Assembly (NCBI RefSeq): GCF_011386835.1
Contig: NC_088796.1
Location: forward strand, 32,877,011 to 32,941,010
Reading direction: 5' to 3'
Length of the DNA: 64,000 nt
Source of the DNA: Chrysemys picta bellii
Taxonomy: Eukaryota; Chordata; Testudines; Emydidae
A model generated the notes under the pieces. The model was not told the origin of the DNA, searched no databases, and worked only from the letters and a program-made list of their open reading frames with translations. Positions 1 to 10,831 of this stretch are shown here, piece by piece (the first letter of the stretch is position 1; every line of letters starts with the position of its first letter). The translations under genes were made by a program, and so were the position numbers.

Positions 1-390
1 TATCCATTTGAAAAGTCTGAATCAGCAACTTTCCATCTGTAATAGATGGGCCTTGGGAAAGGACTAACTCTTTCTATACAGTAATTATAAAGGTGAAATT
101 GTTATTCCTCTGTTATATTATATCCCACCCATACTTTTTAAACATTAACATTTAGATACAATATTCTCCAATCTTTGTCTTAATTTTAACATTAAGAGAA
201 TGTTTTAGGAGGGATTGTCTGATTTCTAAACCCTACCTGACTGAATAAAGGCAGGAGCTGAGGGGCTGCAGAGCGGGTAGTCAGAGATCTGACAGAGTGT
301 CCCTGCTACTAGCTTGGGACCCTGCTTGTAAGTGGTAGTCCTCCTCCCTACCTCCTCCTGCAGAGTGCCAATTCAGAAGGAGCAGAAATT

Positions 391-436
<46 letters not shown>

Positions 437-985
437 ATGAGAAAGAGAGAAGCCACTGTGATATCAGAAACAAGTCAGACTGAGCTGAGATAGGGAAGGA
501 GTGGAGCTGCAAGAAGGCTGTTGCTTTAGAGCTGTACTAAGGGTCTTTGGGGAAGAACATTCCTTTGAGCCAGCCAGTACTGCTGCCAAAAGCCATTTCC
601 TTTTCCCAACAATGGCTCTTCTACTGCTTCCCAAGTTAGAGCATTGTTTTGGACTTGAACACAGAGTTCAAAAGGGAAAGAAAAGTCACAAGGAACTCAT
701 GTAATACGAGTCCTAAAGGGAAAGCAGATGAGCTATACAAGGGAGTGGCAAGAAATGTAGAACATGTCAAAATGGAAGCTCAGACTGAATCCTTTCTTTC
801 TCTTGCTTTCTTTCTGCATCCACCTATTTATTCATCAGACACACAGTAAACTGTATTTGCTAATTCTGGAGAACAATTAATACCTGTCTGCTGCTGGAAT
901 AAAAGTAATGGAGCTCACCTCATGCTCCCTTTCACCATTGGCTGACTACATAATTATGAAGGGTTAAGTTTAGAGGTGAAACCAA
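1..985. other. ITGA1 intron, mostly unassigned
   Basis: Upstream of the CR1 copy. Apart from the TG/AG microsatellite I recognise no exon and no repeat family with certainty. The 240-700 stretch has the look of an old interspersed repeat (moderate GC, near-coding small ORFs) but I cannot name it. Confidence 0.4.
391..435. repeat. Compound microsatellite (TG)n(AG)n
   Basis: About 12 TG dinucleotides run directly into about 10 AG dinucleotides. The two halves share G at every second position. Confidence 0.95.
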
Positions 986-3528
986 CAAGGGTGATGTCAT
1001 GGTGGGTGTGTGCCATAGACTACCTGATCAAAAGGATGAGGTAGATGAGGCTTTCTTCAGACAACTAACTGAAGATTCCAGATCACAGGCCCTGGTTCTA
1101 ATGGGAGACTTCAATCACCCTGACATCTGCTGGGAGAGCAATATAGCAATGCACAGACAATCCAGGAAGTTTTTGGAGAGTGTTATGGACAAGTTCCTGG
1201 TACAAGTGCTGGAGGAACCAACCAAGGGTCATGCTCCTCTTGACCTGCTGCTTACAAACAGGGAAGAATTGGTAGGGGAAGTAAAAGTGGGTGGCAACCT
1301 AGGCAGCAGTGACCATGAGATGGTTGAGTTCAGGATCCTGACAAAAGGAAGAAAGGAGAGTAGCAAAATATGGACCCTGGACTTTAGAAAAGCAGACTTA
1401 GACTCCCTTAGGGAACTGATGGGCAGGATCCCCTGGGAGGCTAATATGAAGAGGAAAGGAGTCCAGGAGATCTGGCTGTATTTTAAAGAAGCCTTATTGA
1501 GGGCGCAGGAACAAACCATCCTGATGCAGAAAGAATAGCAAATATGGCAAGCAACCAGCTTGGCTTAACAGTGAAATCTTCAGTGAGCTTAAACTCAGAA
1601 AGGAAGCTTACAAGAAGTGGAAATTTGGACAGATGACTAGGGAGGAGAATAAAAATATTGTTAGAGCATGCAGGGGTGTAATCAGGAAGGCCAAGGCACG
1701 ATTGGAGTTACAGCTAGTAAGGGATGTGAAGGGTAACAAGAAGGGTTTCTACAGATATGTTAGCAACAAGAAGATGGTCAGGGAAAATGTGGGTCCCTTA
1801 ATGAATGGGGGAATCAACATAGTGACAGATGATGTGGAAAAAGCTGAAGTACTCAAGCTTTTTTTGACTCGGTCTTCACAGACAAGGTCAGCTCCCAGAC
1901 TGCTGCACTGTGCAACACAGTATGGGGAGGAGGTGAGCAGCCCTCAGTGGTGAAAGAACAGATTAAGGATTATTTAGAAAAGCTGGACATGCACAAGTCC
2001 ATGGGTTCAGATCTAATGCATCCAAGGGTGCTGAGGGAGTTGGCTGATGTAATTGCAGAGCCATTGACCATTATCTTTGAAAACTCGTGGTGATCGGGGG
2101 AGATCCCGGACAATTGGAAAAAGGCAAATATAGTGCCCGTCTTTAAAAAAGGGAAGAAAGAGAACCCAGGGAACTACAGACTAGTCAGCCTCACTTCAGT
2201 CCCCGGCAAAATCATGGAGCAGGTCCTCAAGGAATTCATTTTGAAGCACTTGGAGGAGAGGAAGGTGATCAGGAACAGTCAACATGGATTCACCAAGGGC
2301 AAGTCATGCCTGACCAACCTGATTGCCTTCTGTGATGAGATAACTGGCTCTGTGGATATGGGGAAAGCAGTGGATGTGATATATCTTGATTTTAGCAAAG
2401 CTTTTGATATGGTCTCCCAAAGTATTCTTGCCGGCAAGTTAAAGAAGTATGGATTGGATGAATGGACTGTAAGGTGGATAGAAAGCTTGCTAGATTGTCG
2501 GGATCAATGGGTAGTGATCAATGGCTAAGTGTCTAGTTGGCAGCCGGTATCAAGCGGAATGCCCCGGGGGTTGGTCCTGGGGCCGGTTTTGATCAACATC
2601 TTTATTAATGATCTGGATGATGGGATGAATTGCACTCTCAGCAAGTTTGCAGATGACACTAAGCTGGGGGGGAGAGATAGATACACTGGAGGGTAGGGAT
2701 AGGGTCCAGAGTGACCTAGACAAATTGGAGGATTGGGCCAAAAGAAATCTGAGATTTAACAAGGACAAGTGCAGAGTCCTGCACTTAGAAAGGAAGAATC
2801 CCATGCACCGCCACAGGCTGAGGACCGACTGGCTAAGCAGCAGTTCTGCAGAAAAAGCCTGGGGATTACAGTGGATGAGAAGCTGGATATGAGTCAGCAG
2901 TGTGCCCTTGTTGCCAAGAAGACCAACGGCATATTGGGCTGTATTAGTAGGAGCATTGCCAGCAGATCAAGGGAAGTGATTATGCCTCTCTATTCAGTAT
3001 TGGTGAGGCCACACCTGGAGTACTGTGTCCAGTTTTGGTCTCCCCACTATAGAAGGGATGTGGACAAATTGGAGCGAATCCAGAGGAGGGCAATGAAAAT
3101 GATTAGGGGGCTGGGGCACATGATTTATGAGGAGAGGCTGAGAGAACTGGGGTTATTTAGTCTGCAGAAGAGAAGAGTGAGGAGGGATTTGATAGCAGCC
3201 TTGAACTACTTGAAGGAGGGTTCCAAAGAGGATGTAACTAAACTGTTCTCAGTGGTGGTAGATGAAAACAAGAAGCAATGGTCTCAAGTTGCAGTGGGGA
3301 AGACTAGGTTGGATATTAGGAAACCCTATTTCATTAGGAGGGTGGTCAAGCACTGGAATGGGTTACCTAGCGAGGTGGTGGAATCTCCATCCTTAGAGGT
3401 TTCTAAGACCCAGCTTGACAAAGCCCTGGCTGGAATGACTTAGGTGGTGTTGGTCCTGCTTTGAGCAGGGGATTGGATTAGATGACCTCCTGAGGTCTCT
3501 TCCAACTCTAATTTTCTATGATTCTGTA
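985..3528 (+). mobile_element. CR1 LINE, 5'-truncated, inactivated
   Basis: A non-LTR retrotransposon copy of about 2.5 kb, cut off within the endonuclease domain. The first segment (999-1538) has the apurinic endonuclease motifs GDFNHPDICW and SDHEMVEF. A linker follows (1633-1953), then reverse transcriptase (from 2133) with NYRLVSLTS, HGFTKGKSCLTNLIAF, VIYLDFSKAFD and FADDTKLGG. The thumb and C-terminal region (2769-3443) contains [13 protein letters not shown]. Stops (e.g. at 1536, 1951 and 2526) and frame changes break the ORF. The copy ends with the CR1 3' tail, tctatgattctg, at about 3528. It lies in an ITGA1 intron in sense orientation. In a functional copy the EN-RT protein would nick DNA and copy its own RNA there. 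Confidence 0.93.
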
Positions 3529-3633
3529 GGGGGGTGGGGGGAGAGAGGGAACAACCCACAGTCAAACACCAACAAGATAAGGAAGGTGCTAACTAGAAAG
3601 CAGGAAATACAGAGTTGTTCTTGTTTCTTGTAG

Positions 3634-3747
3634 ATTGAAAAAGGTGAACACTTTCCAGTGCCACAACTCACTCTACAGATTTCATTCCCCAACTTGACTT
3701 CATCCAAAAACCCCATTCTCTACCTAACTGGATTGTCATCTTCAGAT
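3634..3747 (+). CDS. ITGA1: ITGA1 exon, extracellular membrane-proximal (calf) region
   Basis: An internal coding exon of 38 codons in phase 0. It is preceded by the acceptor ttgtttcttgtag and followed by the donor gtaagt. The product reads IEKGEHFPVPQLTLQISF and ends in YLTGLSSSD. This matches the part of integrin alpha-1 that in other vertebrates contains a PVLYPTGLSSS-like segment, and it also resembles the equivalent NPLMYLTG stretch of integrin alpha-2. One N-glycosylation sequon (NLT) is visible in FPNLTSS. It belongs to the beta-sandwich calf region near the membrane. A CR1 retroelement ends only about 105 bp upstream of this exon. Confidence 0.9.
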
Positions 3748-4115
3748 GTAAGTTATGACTATAAACATGAATTCACCTTCATTTTATTTTAAAGTTTAAA
3801 TGTTTTTCTTCCTTTTTTGTGCTTGGTGTTAGAAAATGAAAGATTCAATTCGATTACATATGGGCGCTTAAATTTAGCTTTGATTGCAATCTAAATGATA
3901 ACCTGGATTTGGAATAAGAGGTAAATCTTCTTGAAGAATTTCTAGAAATGTAGCCATTCACAAAATAATGCCTGCCTAGTTTTATTTAATGGTGTTTGAA
4001 CAATAATTTGAAGATATCAAGATTAATTTCATTTATTGTTAAGAGCGTGGCATAGTGGTTAGGGCACTGAACGGCTTCAGCAGCATCCAACTTTTTACTG
4101 AAGCATGTAGCTATA

Positions 4116-4299
4116 CCTCTACCCCGATATAACGCTGTCCTCGGGAGCCAAAAAATCTTACCGCGTTATAGGTGAAACCGTGTTATATTGAACTTGCTTT
4201 GATCCACTGCAGTGTGCAGCCCCGCCAACCTGGAGCTCTGCTTTACCATGTTATATCCGAATTCGTGTTATATCAGGTCGCGTTATATTGGGGTAGAGG
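4116..4299. mobile_element. MITE with long perfect terminal inverted repeats (TcMar-like)
   Basis: A 184-bp non-coding element. It starts CCTCTACCCCGATATAACGC, and its end is nearly the exact reverse complement (gcgttatattggggtagagg). The interior also repeats ttatat/atataa modules. The flanks read TA at the left and TG at the right, so a TA target duplication is likely but slightly decayed, hence the Tc1/mariner guess. It lies in an ITGA1 intron. Confidence 0.75.
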
Positions 4300-4607
4300 T
4301 GTACATGCACACTACCTACCACCGCCAATGGTGTGCAGTTTAGACGTAGCCTAAAATACCTCATAAAAGACTGTGTCATATTTGTAATGAGAAAGGTAAT
4401 AAAAATAATATGCTTCAAAAGGTATGTCACCTTCATTTTGCTCTTCTATACTCTGGTTATTAACAAATGTATAGAAATGGGTATACTATAAAATGATCTT
4501 GTTATTACAGTTGCTAAATCTTAGGAATACTGACCTATTTCTGGAGCTTTTGAATATTATTATTTTAGACCTTTGGGCAGTAAGAGAGATGGTATTTTTT
4601 CTAACAG

Positions 4608-4712
4608 AATGCAGTCTGCCAAACCAGTCACCCTATAAATCCATTCAAGATCAACTCTGGGATGCAGTTTGATCTGGCAAAAATAAAAGAACCTACAAAA
4701 GATACAGTGATG
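4608..4712 (+). CDS. ITGA1: ITGA1 exon, extracellular calf region
   Basis: An internal coding exon of 35 codons in phase 0, with acceptor ttctaacag and donor gtaagc. The product begins NAVCQTSHPINPFKINSGMQ. It keeps the PFxINSG core of integrin alpha-1 directly after the SSS(D/E) end of the preceding exon, so the two exons join in the expected register. The single cysteine sits where alpha-1 has NANC. Nothing suggests truncation or frameshift. Confidence 0.92.
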
Positions 4713-4914
4713 GTAAGCCTGTCTAAAATGTGTACATTCATTGCAGTATTTACCTGGAATGTTTTGAATAGAATATTTCTAATAAATACTATTAAGACAT
4801 TGCTCCATATAATTCCATCTAGTATATTTTAATAGCTAAAGGAGTTACCTTTAAAGGTATCATTTTTATTAGCTCTTGCTGCAAAAGCTGCACATGAAGC
4901 TGAACTACACATCC

Positions 4915-4995
4915 TTGGGCCAGATCTTCGACTTGTGTAAATCAGTACAGCTCCGTTGACTTCAGTGGAACTATGCCTATTTACATCCGTGTAAA
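4915..4995. repeat. Short palindromic interspersed repeat
   Basis: The segment has mirrored modules: gtgtaaatcagtacagctcc on one side and aactatgcctatttacatccgtgtaaat on the other, around ttgacttcagtgga. A similar module set (gatgtaaatcc ... cagtttacattggtatagctgag) appears at 38610-38690. It looks like a widespread non-autonomous DNA-transposon remnant; family not named. Confidence 0.45.
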
Positions 4996-5453
4996 TCTTT
5001 TATCCTCATCCTTCTAGTCTAATGAAATAAATATTAAGTAATATTTTAACGGCCTGAACTTCCACTTCCGGGCAACTTTGTTTAGTCATTTCCAACTATG
5101 CAAAGTAGATAAAAAATGCAAGCATTCTGATCTGTTACATTTGCCAGGCACTTTACCCAGATGGAAATGGCTATGTAAGGTGGAAAGTGATAGGCCTCCA
5201 TTTTAACATTGTTGCAAGTTTCTGCATAGATCAATCTACCAAAAACCGTAAATTAAAAAGTAAGTTTGGTTATTTCTATGTAATTTTTTTTCTCTAGCCA
5301 AACTACAGTAATCAATATTCTTTTAGTGTTAATAGCACACACAACTAAACTATAGCAAATTACAAATCACTAGTCTATACATAGGATGTTTTATTCTAGA
5401 GAGTCATATTAAAATGTTTAATTACTAATTCCTGTCCATAAACATTTAAACAG

Positions 5454-5558
5454 GACTGTGATACATACAACTACGCATCTATTAACTGTACTCTGGCCCC
5501 ATCTGATATAACTCAAGTGAACATTTCATTAAGATTATGGAAACCTACCTTTATAAAA
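5454..5558 (+). CDS. ITGA1: ITGA1 exon, extracellular calf region
   Basis: An internal coding exon of 35 codons in phase 0, with acceptor taaacag and donor gtaagt. The product contains DCDTYNYASINCTLAPSD and ends LRLWKPTFIK, closely following the DCNTC...ITCNLTSSDISQ and LILWKPTFIK segments of integrin alpha-1. Two N-glycosylation sequons (NCT and NIS) are present. The pair of cysteines (DC and NC) is likely a conserved disulphide of the membrane-proximal domain; that is inference from the family. Confidence 0.94.
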
Positions 5559-5793
5559 GTAAGTAAGCCTTCTCCACATTCAGTATAACTATGGGTTTGA
5601 AACAATATTAAGCCAAATATAATGCTTAGATGGTTATATTTTTTTAATCTTCAGTCTTCTAGTACTTGAAATTGTTCCCTTACTATTTTAAGAATTCTCT
5701 TGAAATTAACCTACATATATTTTGTTACTGAGGTACTTAGAACATCAGAATTAAAAATGCATTTTCATCAGAGCTATATAGAAAAGAACTATT

Positions 5794-5977
5794 ATCATAG
5801 AATACCAGGGTTTGAAAGGACCTCAGGAGGTCATCTAGTCCAACCCCTTGTGCAAAGCAGGACCAATCTTCAGACAGATTTTTGCCCCAGATTCTTAAAT
5901 GGCCCCCTCAAGAATTGAACTCCCAATCCTGGATTTAGCAGGCCAATGCTCAAACCACTGAGCTATCCCTTGCCCCC
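5794..5977 (-). mobile_element. tRNA-derived SINE (turtle Pol III SINE type), antisense
   Basis: Read on the minus strand, it begins with a tRNA-like head containing an A box (gatagctcagtggtttgagc) and a B-box-like stretch (gggagttcaattct). A tRNA-unrelated middle follows, then a tail ending ggtattctatgat. The tail (ggactagatgacctcctgag) closely resembles the 3' end of the CR1 at 3470-3528. A shared tail is how such SINEs are thought to borrow LINE reverse transcriptase. Confidence 0.88.
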
Positions 5978-6468
5978 AAATATATGGAGATATACCTAAC
6001 TCATAGAACTGGAAGGGACCTTGTGATGTGATGCCTCTGTGTTAAAGCCTTGGGGCTTTAAATATGTGAGTCTTAATTTCATATTTTTTGTTTCTTTCCC
6101 ATAATTTTAACTATACTTGGGGTTCAATCCTACAAGTACTGAGAGTGCCTGGCATGTTGCAGGATCAGATCATAGGTCCATGTGCATTATTTTTCTGCCT
6201 TCACTGTTGTTTGAAACTTTAGCATCATGTGCAGAATTAATGTGCTGTTTACCCACTCGTCTAGATTCATTAATAAAATTGTTCAATAAGATTTGACTTA
6301 ATAATCCTAGTAGCATGCCACTATGCCTCTCCGCGATTTTTCTATTTATCATTCCATTTTGCTCTCCTACCACCTCACAACCTGAACCTAGTTCTATGCT
6401 GTTATTCATCTCTGGAATTTCAATCTTAAAAATATTTAACATAAAGCATGGAATCTGTTTTCTTTCAG

Positions 6469-6561
6469 GCAAGTATTCACAGTTTAAATTTCAGTGTAAG
6501 AGCATTACTTCAGAGTGAAAACTCATCACTGATTTTGAGAGGAACCAATCAAAAACAAGAG
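6469..6561 (+). CDS. ITGA1: ITGA1 exon, extracellular juxtamembrane region
   Basis: An internal coding exon of 31 codons in phase 0. Its acceptor is tctttcag, after a run of pyrimidines, and its donor is gtatgt. The product reads ASIHSLNFSVRALLQSENSS and ends in RGTNQKQE. It aligns with alpha-1 sequence SLNLTIRGEL...SENASLVL..SNQKRE. It carries two sequons (NFS and NSS). The following intron is long, about 4.15 kb, and has been enlarged by a solo LTR and a Penelope-like element. Confidence 0.93.
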
Positions 6562-8067
6562 GTATGTGCGACCCTAGTCTCTGACACCCATTGTAGGATT
6601 TACCCTGTTAATGACATGTTTGATATGTTACCTGCCGCAACGAACCACACTTCTCTGAGGAAGAGATCTATAATTTTCTATCTATTCAGAGTAAAAAAAA
6701 AAAAAGTCAGAACTAGCTTAAAATAATATTGAATGATAGATAATTTTCCACTTCATATGTAAATTGATAAATAGCATAGTTTTTCTATCTAATTTGGAGC
6801 TAACCATTGCAGTAAATTAGTGCTTCCCCTATCCAAGTGGATATGAGACACACTTAAAATGAATCTTTTAAAAACATTAATAATTTAAAAAGCAGCTGTC
6901 CTAGGTAGTCTTGGAAAAACAAATGTCCTTTAGAAACAATTCTGCTTATATGCAATATTTTCCTCTAATTCCGTTTCCTCCTCTTCATTACCAAGAGTAT
7001 TTATATGAAAATAAGATTTTATTTCTTAAAGCTACATCTATCCTGGCTGTGCAATCCTCATTTGCAATAGCTCCTATTAAAGTACATTGCCTGTTAATGG
7101 GAGCTAGTATAATCATCTCTGCTATCGTATCTTTTTAAGTTTGTAACTTTTATATAACTCTTTAAAACATCTTAGAATAGATTGTATAAAACTATACAAC
7201 ATAAATTTATTGTATTGTTTTCTAGGGTAATTTCTGGTTTGTGTAATATTGTATTAGATAACTCCACTGGTAACCCTGGGTAAAAAGCTTACTGTATGTT
7301 ACTGTGCAGTGCCCCCAAGAATTTCTGAAAGAATGACCTTCAGAATGAATTAGATCTTGTACATATTGCTTTGAGAACTACAAACTGATTACATGCCAGT
7401 GATGAGCCATGAGCTTTTTCTTTATTTTGCTACATACATTCCTTTAAAAACACAGATTAAAATTTAAACCATAATCTCGAAGATAAATGGAGCTTACCTC
7501 TACAGTGTGATATGAATCAGAAATACCTTGTTTTAATTATAAGAAGTGATTGAAATTAAATGTTTAGTTTGCAAATTTTAAGGCCTTGTTGCACACGAGA
7601 GTTGCACTGTTTTAACTTAAATTGGTTAAAAAAATTAATTTAAGTTTAAAATGGTGAAAGGCCCTATGTGGACACTCTTATTTCAGTTCAGCTTAAACCA
7701 ATTACAAATAAAACTGAAAAAACAAAATAAGTCTGATTTAGAATAAGAAGATTTTCTACACAGCCTTTTATATTGATTTAACTAAATTGGTTTAAAAATC
7801 ACAAATTTAGTTAAACCACTGCACCTTTTTTCATGAAGCTAAGCCCTTAACATGCTCTTCTGAATCATGGAGCATGTACTGTACACACTCCATAGTGTGC
7901 AGCCTTTCCACATGCATTTTCAGTACTCATGAATGAACACATCTCTTTTTTAGGAGCTTAACACAAACTTAAATAAAATAAATATTACCCAGTATTACTA
8001 AAAATCCTATCTGTCAATCACAACCATTGATAAACAGGGAAATTTTATGCCAGAATTATAAACTTTT
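6562..8067. other. ITGA1 intron sequence with a probable old MITE
   Basis: AT-rich intron without exon signals. At about 7582-7850 there is a patch with inverted ttaaattggttt/aaaccaatt modules and flanking gcacacgagagttgc / gtggacactctta, probably a degraded DNA-transposon derivative. The rest holds nothing I can name. Confidence 0.4.
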
Positions 8068-8727
8068 TGTGACAACCCTCGCTCAGGGTTGGTTGGTAGG
8101 AGAGCGCTGCCTAGTGGTTAGGTTAGTGACATGCAGTGGGGTTGTTGGTAGGCGAGCCCTGGCCCTCCCACTCCACTGGGCTCCAATCCAGGGCCCTTTG
8201 AGGGCTATCCATGTTCTGACAGCTGGGGAGGCTTAAGGCAACCCTCCCTGGGCCACTTCCTATCACCTCCCTGCAATTGTCCCAAGGTCACCATCTGGGG
8301 TAAGGCAGCATGAGGGCAACTGCCTCCTCCTTGGGTATGGCCCAGCCTCCTGGGCCAGCTCAGTCCAAGGCTTTCCCCTGTTGGGATAGTTCAAACAAAA
8401 ATTAAGGGGATCAACCCAGTCCAGAGTTCATATGAGAGGGCAATGCTTCTCTCTCAGTATGTCTCTGCAATAGGCCCTCCCTTCCCTCAGGGAGGGGCCT
8501 TTAGGCAGTTGTTTTGGGAGAGAGTCTGCCTTTCCCTCAGCTCATCTTCCTGGAGCTGCTGGTAGCAGGTCTACCCTTCTCCCTGGTCTGCCCCCAAATG
8601 AGCTGCTCTCCTGCCTTTTAGTTCCTTCTCCAGTTGGTACATTTGCTACAGGTGTGGCAGGGTGAAGCTGGCTGAGCCCAGAGTAATTCCTTAACCCCTC
8701 AGTCTGGGGTTTGTGCACCCCATCACA
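8068..8727. mobile_element. Solo LTR of an LTR retroelement (about 660 bp)
   Basis: The element starts TGTGACAACCC and ends ATCACA, so both ends carry the TG...CA form with a TGTGA/TCACA inverted match. Flanks are CTTTT and CTTCA, a probable 5-bp duplication with two changes. The interior is GC-rich and pyrimidine-rich and has no protein-coding domain. On the minus strand a ctaaaagg box could be a TATA-like signal, so the LTR may read leftward. No internal retroelement genes or second LTR are present, which fits recombination to a solo LTR. It lies in an ITGA1 intron. Confidence 0.7.
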
Positions 8728-8816
8728 CTTCAGGAAATATAGTTCATTAGAATACTACAGTGAGTCAGTACCAGAATTATGATAAATAAAACAGTGACTG
8801 CTAATTAGAAGGTACT

Positions 8817-10495
8817 TTGCAGTTCGTTGTAGCCATGTTGGTCCCAGGATATGAAAGAGACCAAGCAGGTGGGGTAATGTCTTTAATAAGACCAATTTCT
8901 GTTTGTGGACGGGAGAAGCCTTCAAGCATCTCAGAATCTTCTCAGGTCTGGAGGAAAAAACAAGAGTGTCTGAGCTAAATACAAGGTGGGACAGATTGTT
9001 AAGCATAAGGGATTCACACATGCTGTAGGAGACCACTTAAAATGAAGTGAGCAATTAAGGGTTAGCAAGCAGTAGGGTGTGTTACAAATTGTTGTAAGGG
9101 TCATAAAAATCAGTGTCTCTATTAAGTCTGTTTTTTAGTGTCCAGAGAGTTACAAATTTAAGTTCCAAGGCTCATTTTTGATGGTATTGGGCAGGTTTCC
9201 TTTGAGGATGAGGACTGAGAGGTGAGATACACAGTGATCATTCTGAGAAAAGTGTTCACCCAGAGGTGATAGGGTATTTCTGCCTTTTATCATTTTTCTG
9301 TGTGAGTTCATTCGAGAGTGTAGCAGTTATCTGGTTTCACCTACATAATTGTTGCCTGGGCATTTGATGCACTCTGAGGTATATCACATGTTGTGATAGG
9401 CATGTGGGGGACCCATGGATCTTGAAAGGTTTATTCTGGGGCTACCAATCATTGTAGCAGTGGAGATATGTCCACAGGTTTTCCATCTGTTGTTCTGGCA
9501 GGGTCTGGTCACACTTTGAGTTAGTGTGTCCTGGTCCGTGGGGAGCTTGTTGAGGTTGGGTATTGTCTGAAGGCTAGACGGCAGGGTTTGGGAAAGATTT
9601 CTTTCAGGATGTGGTCCCCATCAAGTATGGGTTATAATTGTTAGATGATACCGCATGTGGGGTGATAGGTAACAAATGGAAGTGTGTGGTAAGTGAGGTG
9701 TTTTTTCCCCCTATATTGAAGCAGGTTCTTCTGGGTATTTGGGTGGCCCATTCCATGATACAATCTACTTCTTTGATGGTGTGTCCTTGTTTAGTGAAGG
9801 CAGATTTAAATGTGTTTAGATGTGTACCCCGGACTTCCTATTTGGATCAAATTCTGTGGTATCTGAGTGCCTGGCTGTAGATAACAGATTTCTTGGCATG
9901 TCTGAGGTGGTTGTTGGATCTGTGATGGTAAATGTAATAATCCGTGGGTTTCTTGTATATAGTTGACTGTAGGGTTCCATTGTTGAATCCAATCATGGTC
10001 TTTAGGAAGTTGATGCTGATGTGACAATGTTGTAGAGAGAGTTTGATGGATCGGTGGTGGTGGTTGAAGTTGTGGTAGAAATCTATGAGGAAGTTTAGGT
10101 CATCTGTCCAGAGGATGAAAATATCATTGATGTATCTCAGGTATATCATTAATTTTTGTGGTGCATTTTTTCAGAAATTCCTCTATGAGGTGTCCCATAA
10201 AGAGGTTGCCATCTTACTAGTCATTGCTGTTCCCATAGTTTGGACAACGTGTTTGTTGTTAAATATAAAGTAGTTGTTGGTGAGGATGAGTTTGGCTATG
10301 CATTTGGGGTGGATTTCCGAGCGTTCATTATTTTGTAGGTATTTGAGGCAGACAGTGATGCCATCATGGTGAGGGATGTTGGTATATAGAGAGATAATAT
10401 CACTGGTGGTAGGGATGGTGTTATGAAGGAGGTTGTTGATGTTGAAGAGTTTCTGGAGGAAGCTTGTAATGTCTTTGAGGAAACTGGCCCTTTGT
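8817..10495 (-). mobile_element. Penelope-like element (Neptune type), antisense, inactivated
   Basis: The minus strand encodes a broken Penelope-type reverse transcriptase. Motif A is DIISLYTNIPHHDGI (about 10360-10400). Next comes a GTAMTSKM stretch (the family has GTAMGTKMAPS), then motif C as RYINDIFILW (about 10116-10145), and the downstream SINFLKT and IYKKPTDYY segments. Further along (about 9300-9400) a decayed GIY-YIG-like endonuclease region reads ECIKCPGNNYVGETR. The 3' tail (8817-8900) ends ggaccaacatggctacaac. Motif C has N where the catalytic first aspartate should be, and several stops break the frame, so the copy is dead. It lies antisense within the ITGA1 intron before the transmembrane exon. 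Confidence 0.88.
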
Positions 10496-10714
10496 GTGAA
10501 TTTTACACATCTTGTGAGACTTTACATAAATATCAATTTTCACATTGAGGGTTAAATTCTCCTTTATCCTTTAAATTCTACCCACAAAATGAAACTATAG
10601 GGTTCTTTTGAAAGTCATAATACAATATCTACAGTAGGTGATACAAGTTATGCTACTTTGTTACTTAGAGAAAATATTTGTTTTTACCATTTACCTTTCG
10701 AATAATTTTCACAG

Positions 10715-10831
10715 ATCATGATTATAATTTCAAGAGAACTTCACCCTGGCAGCATCCCTTTATGGGTCATTTTACTGAGTGCCTTTGCTGGACTCTTGAT
10801 TCTTGCACTTCTTATATTTGCATTGTGGAAG
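10715..10831 (+). CDS. ITGA1: ITGA1 transmembrane exon
   Basis: An internal coding exon of 39 codons in phase 0, with acceptor ttttcacag and donor gtaagc. A short extracellular lead (IMIIISRELHPGS) is followed by the membrane helix, which begins IPLWVILLSAFAGLLILALL and ends ALWK at the inner face. VPLWVILLSAFAGLLLLMLL is the corresponding alpha-1 helix in mammals. The helix contains the small-residue AFAG motif typical of alpha-1 and may pack against the beta-1 helix; that is family knowledge, not shown here. Confidence 0.97.

Noticed and set aside
1..985. Earlier ITGA1 exon
   Set aside because: Short ORFs at 501-849 have no integrin similarity and no paired splice sites; the previous exon is presumably upstream of the window.
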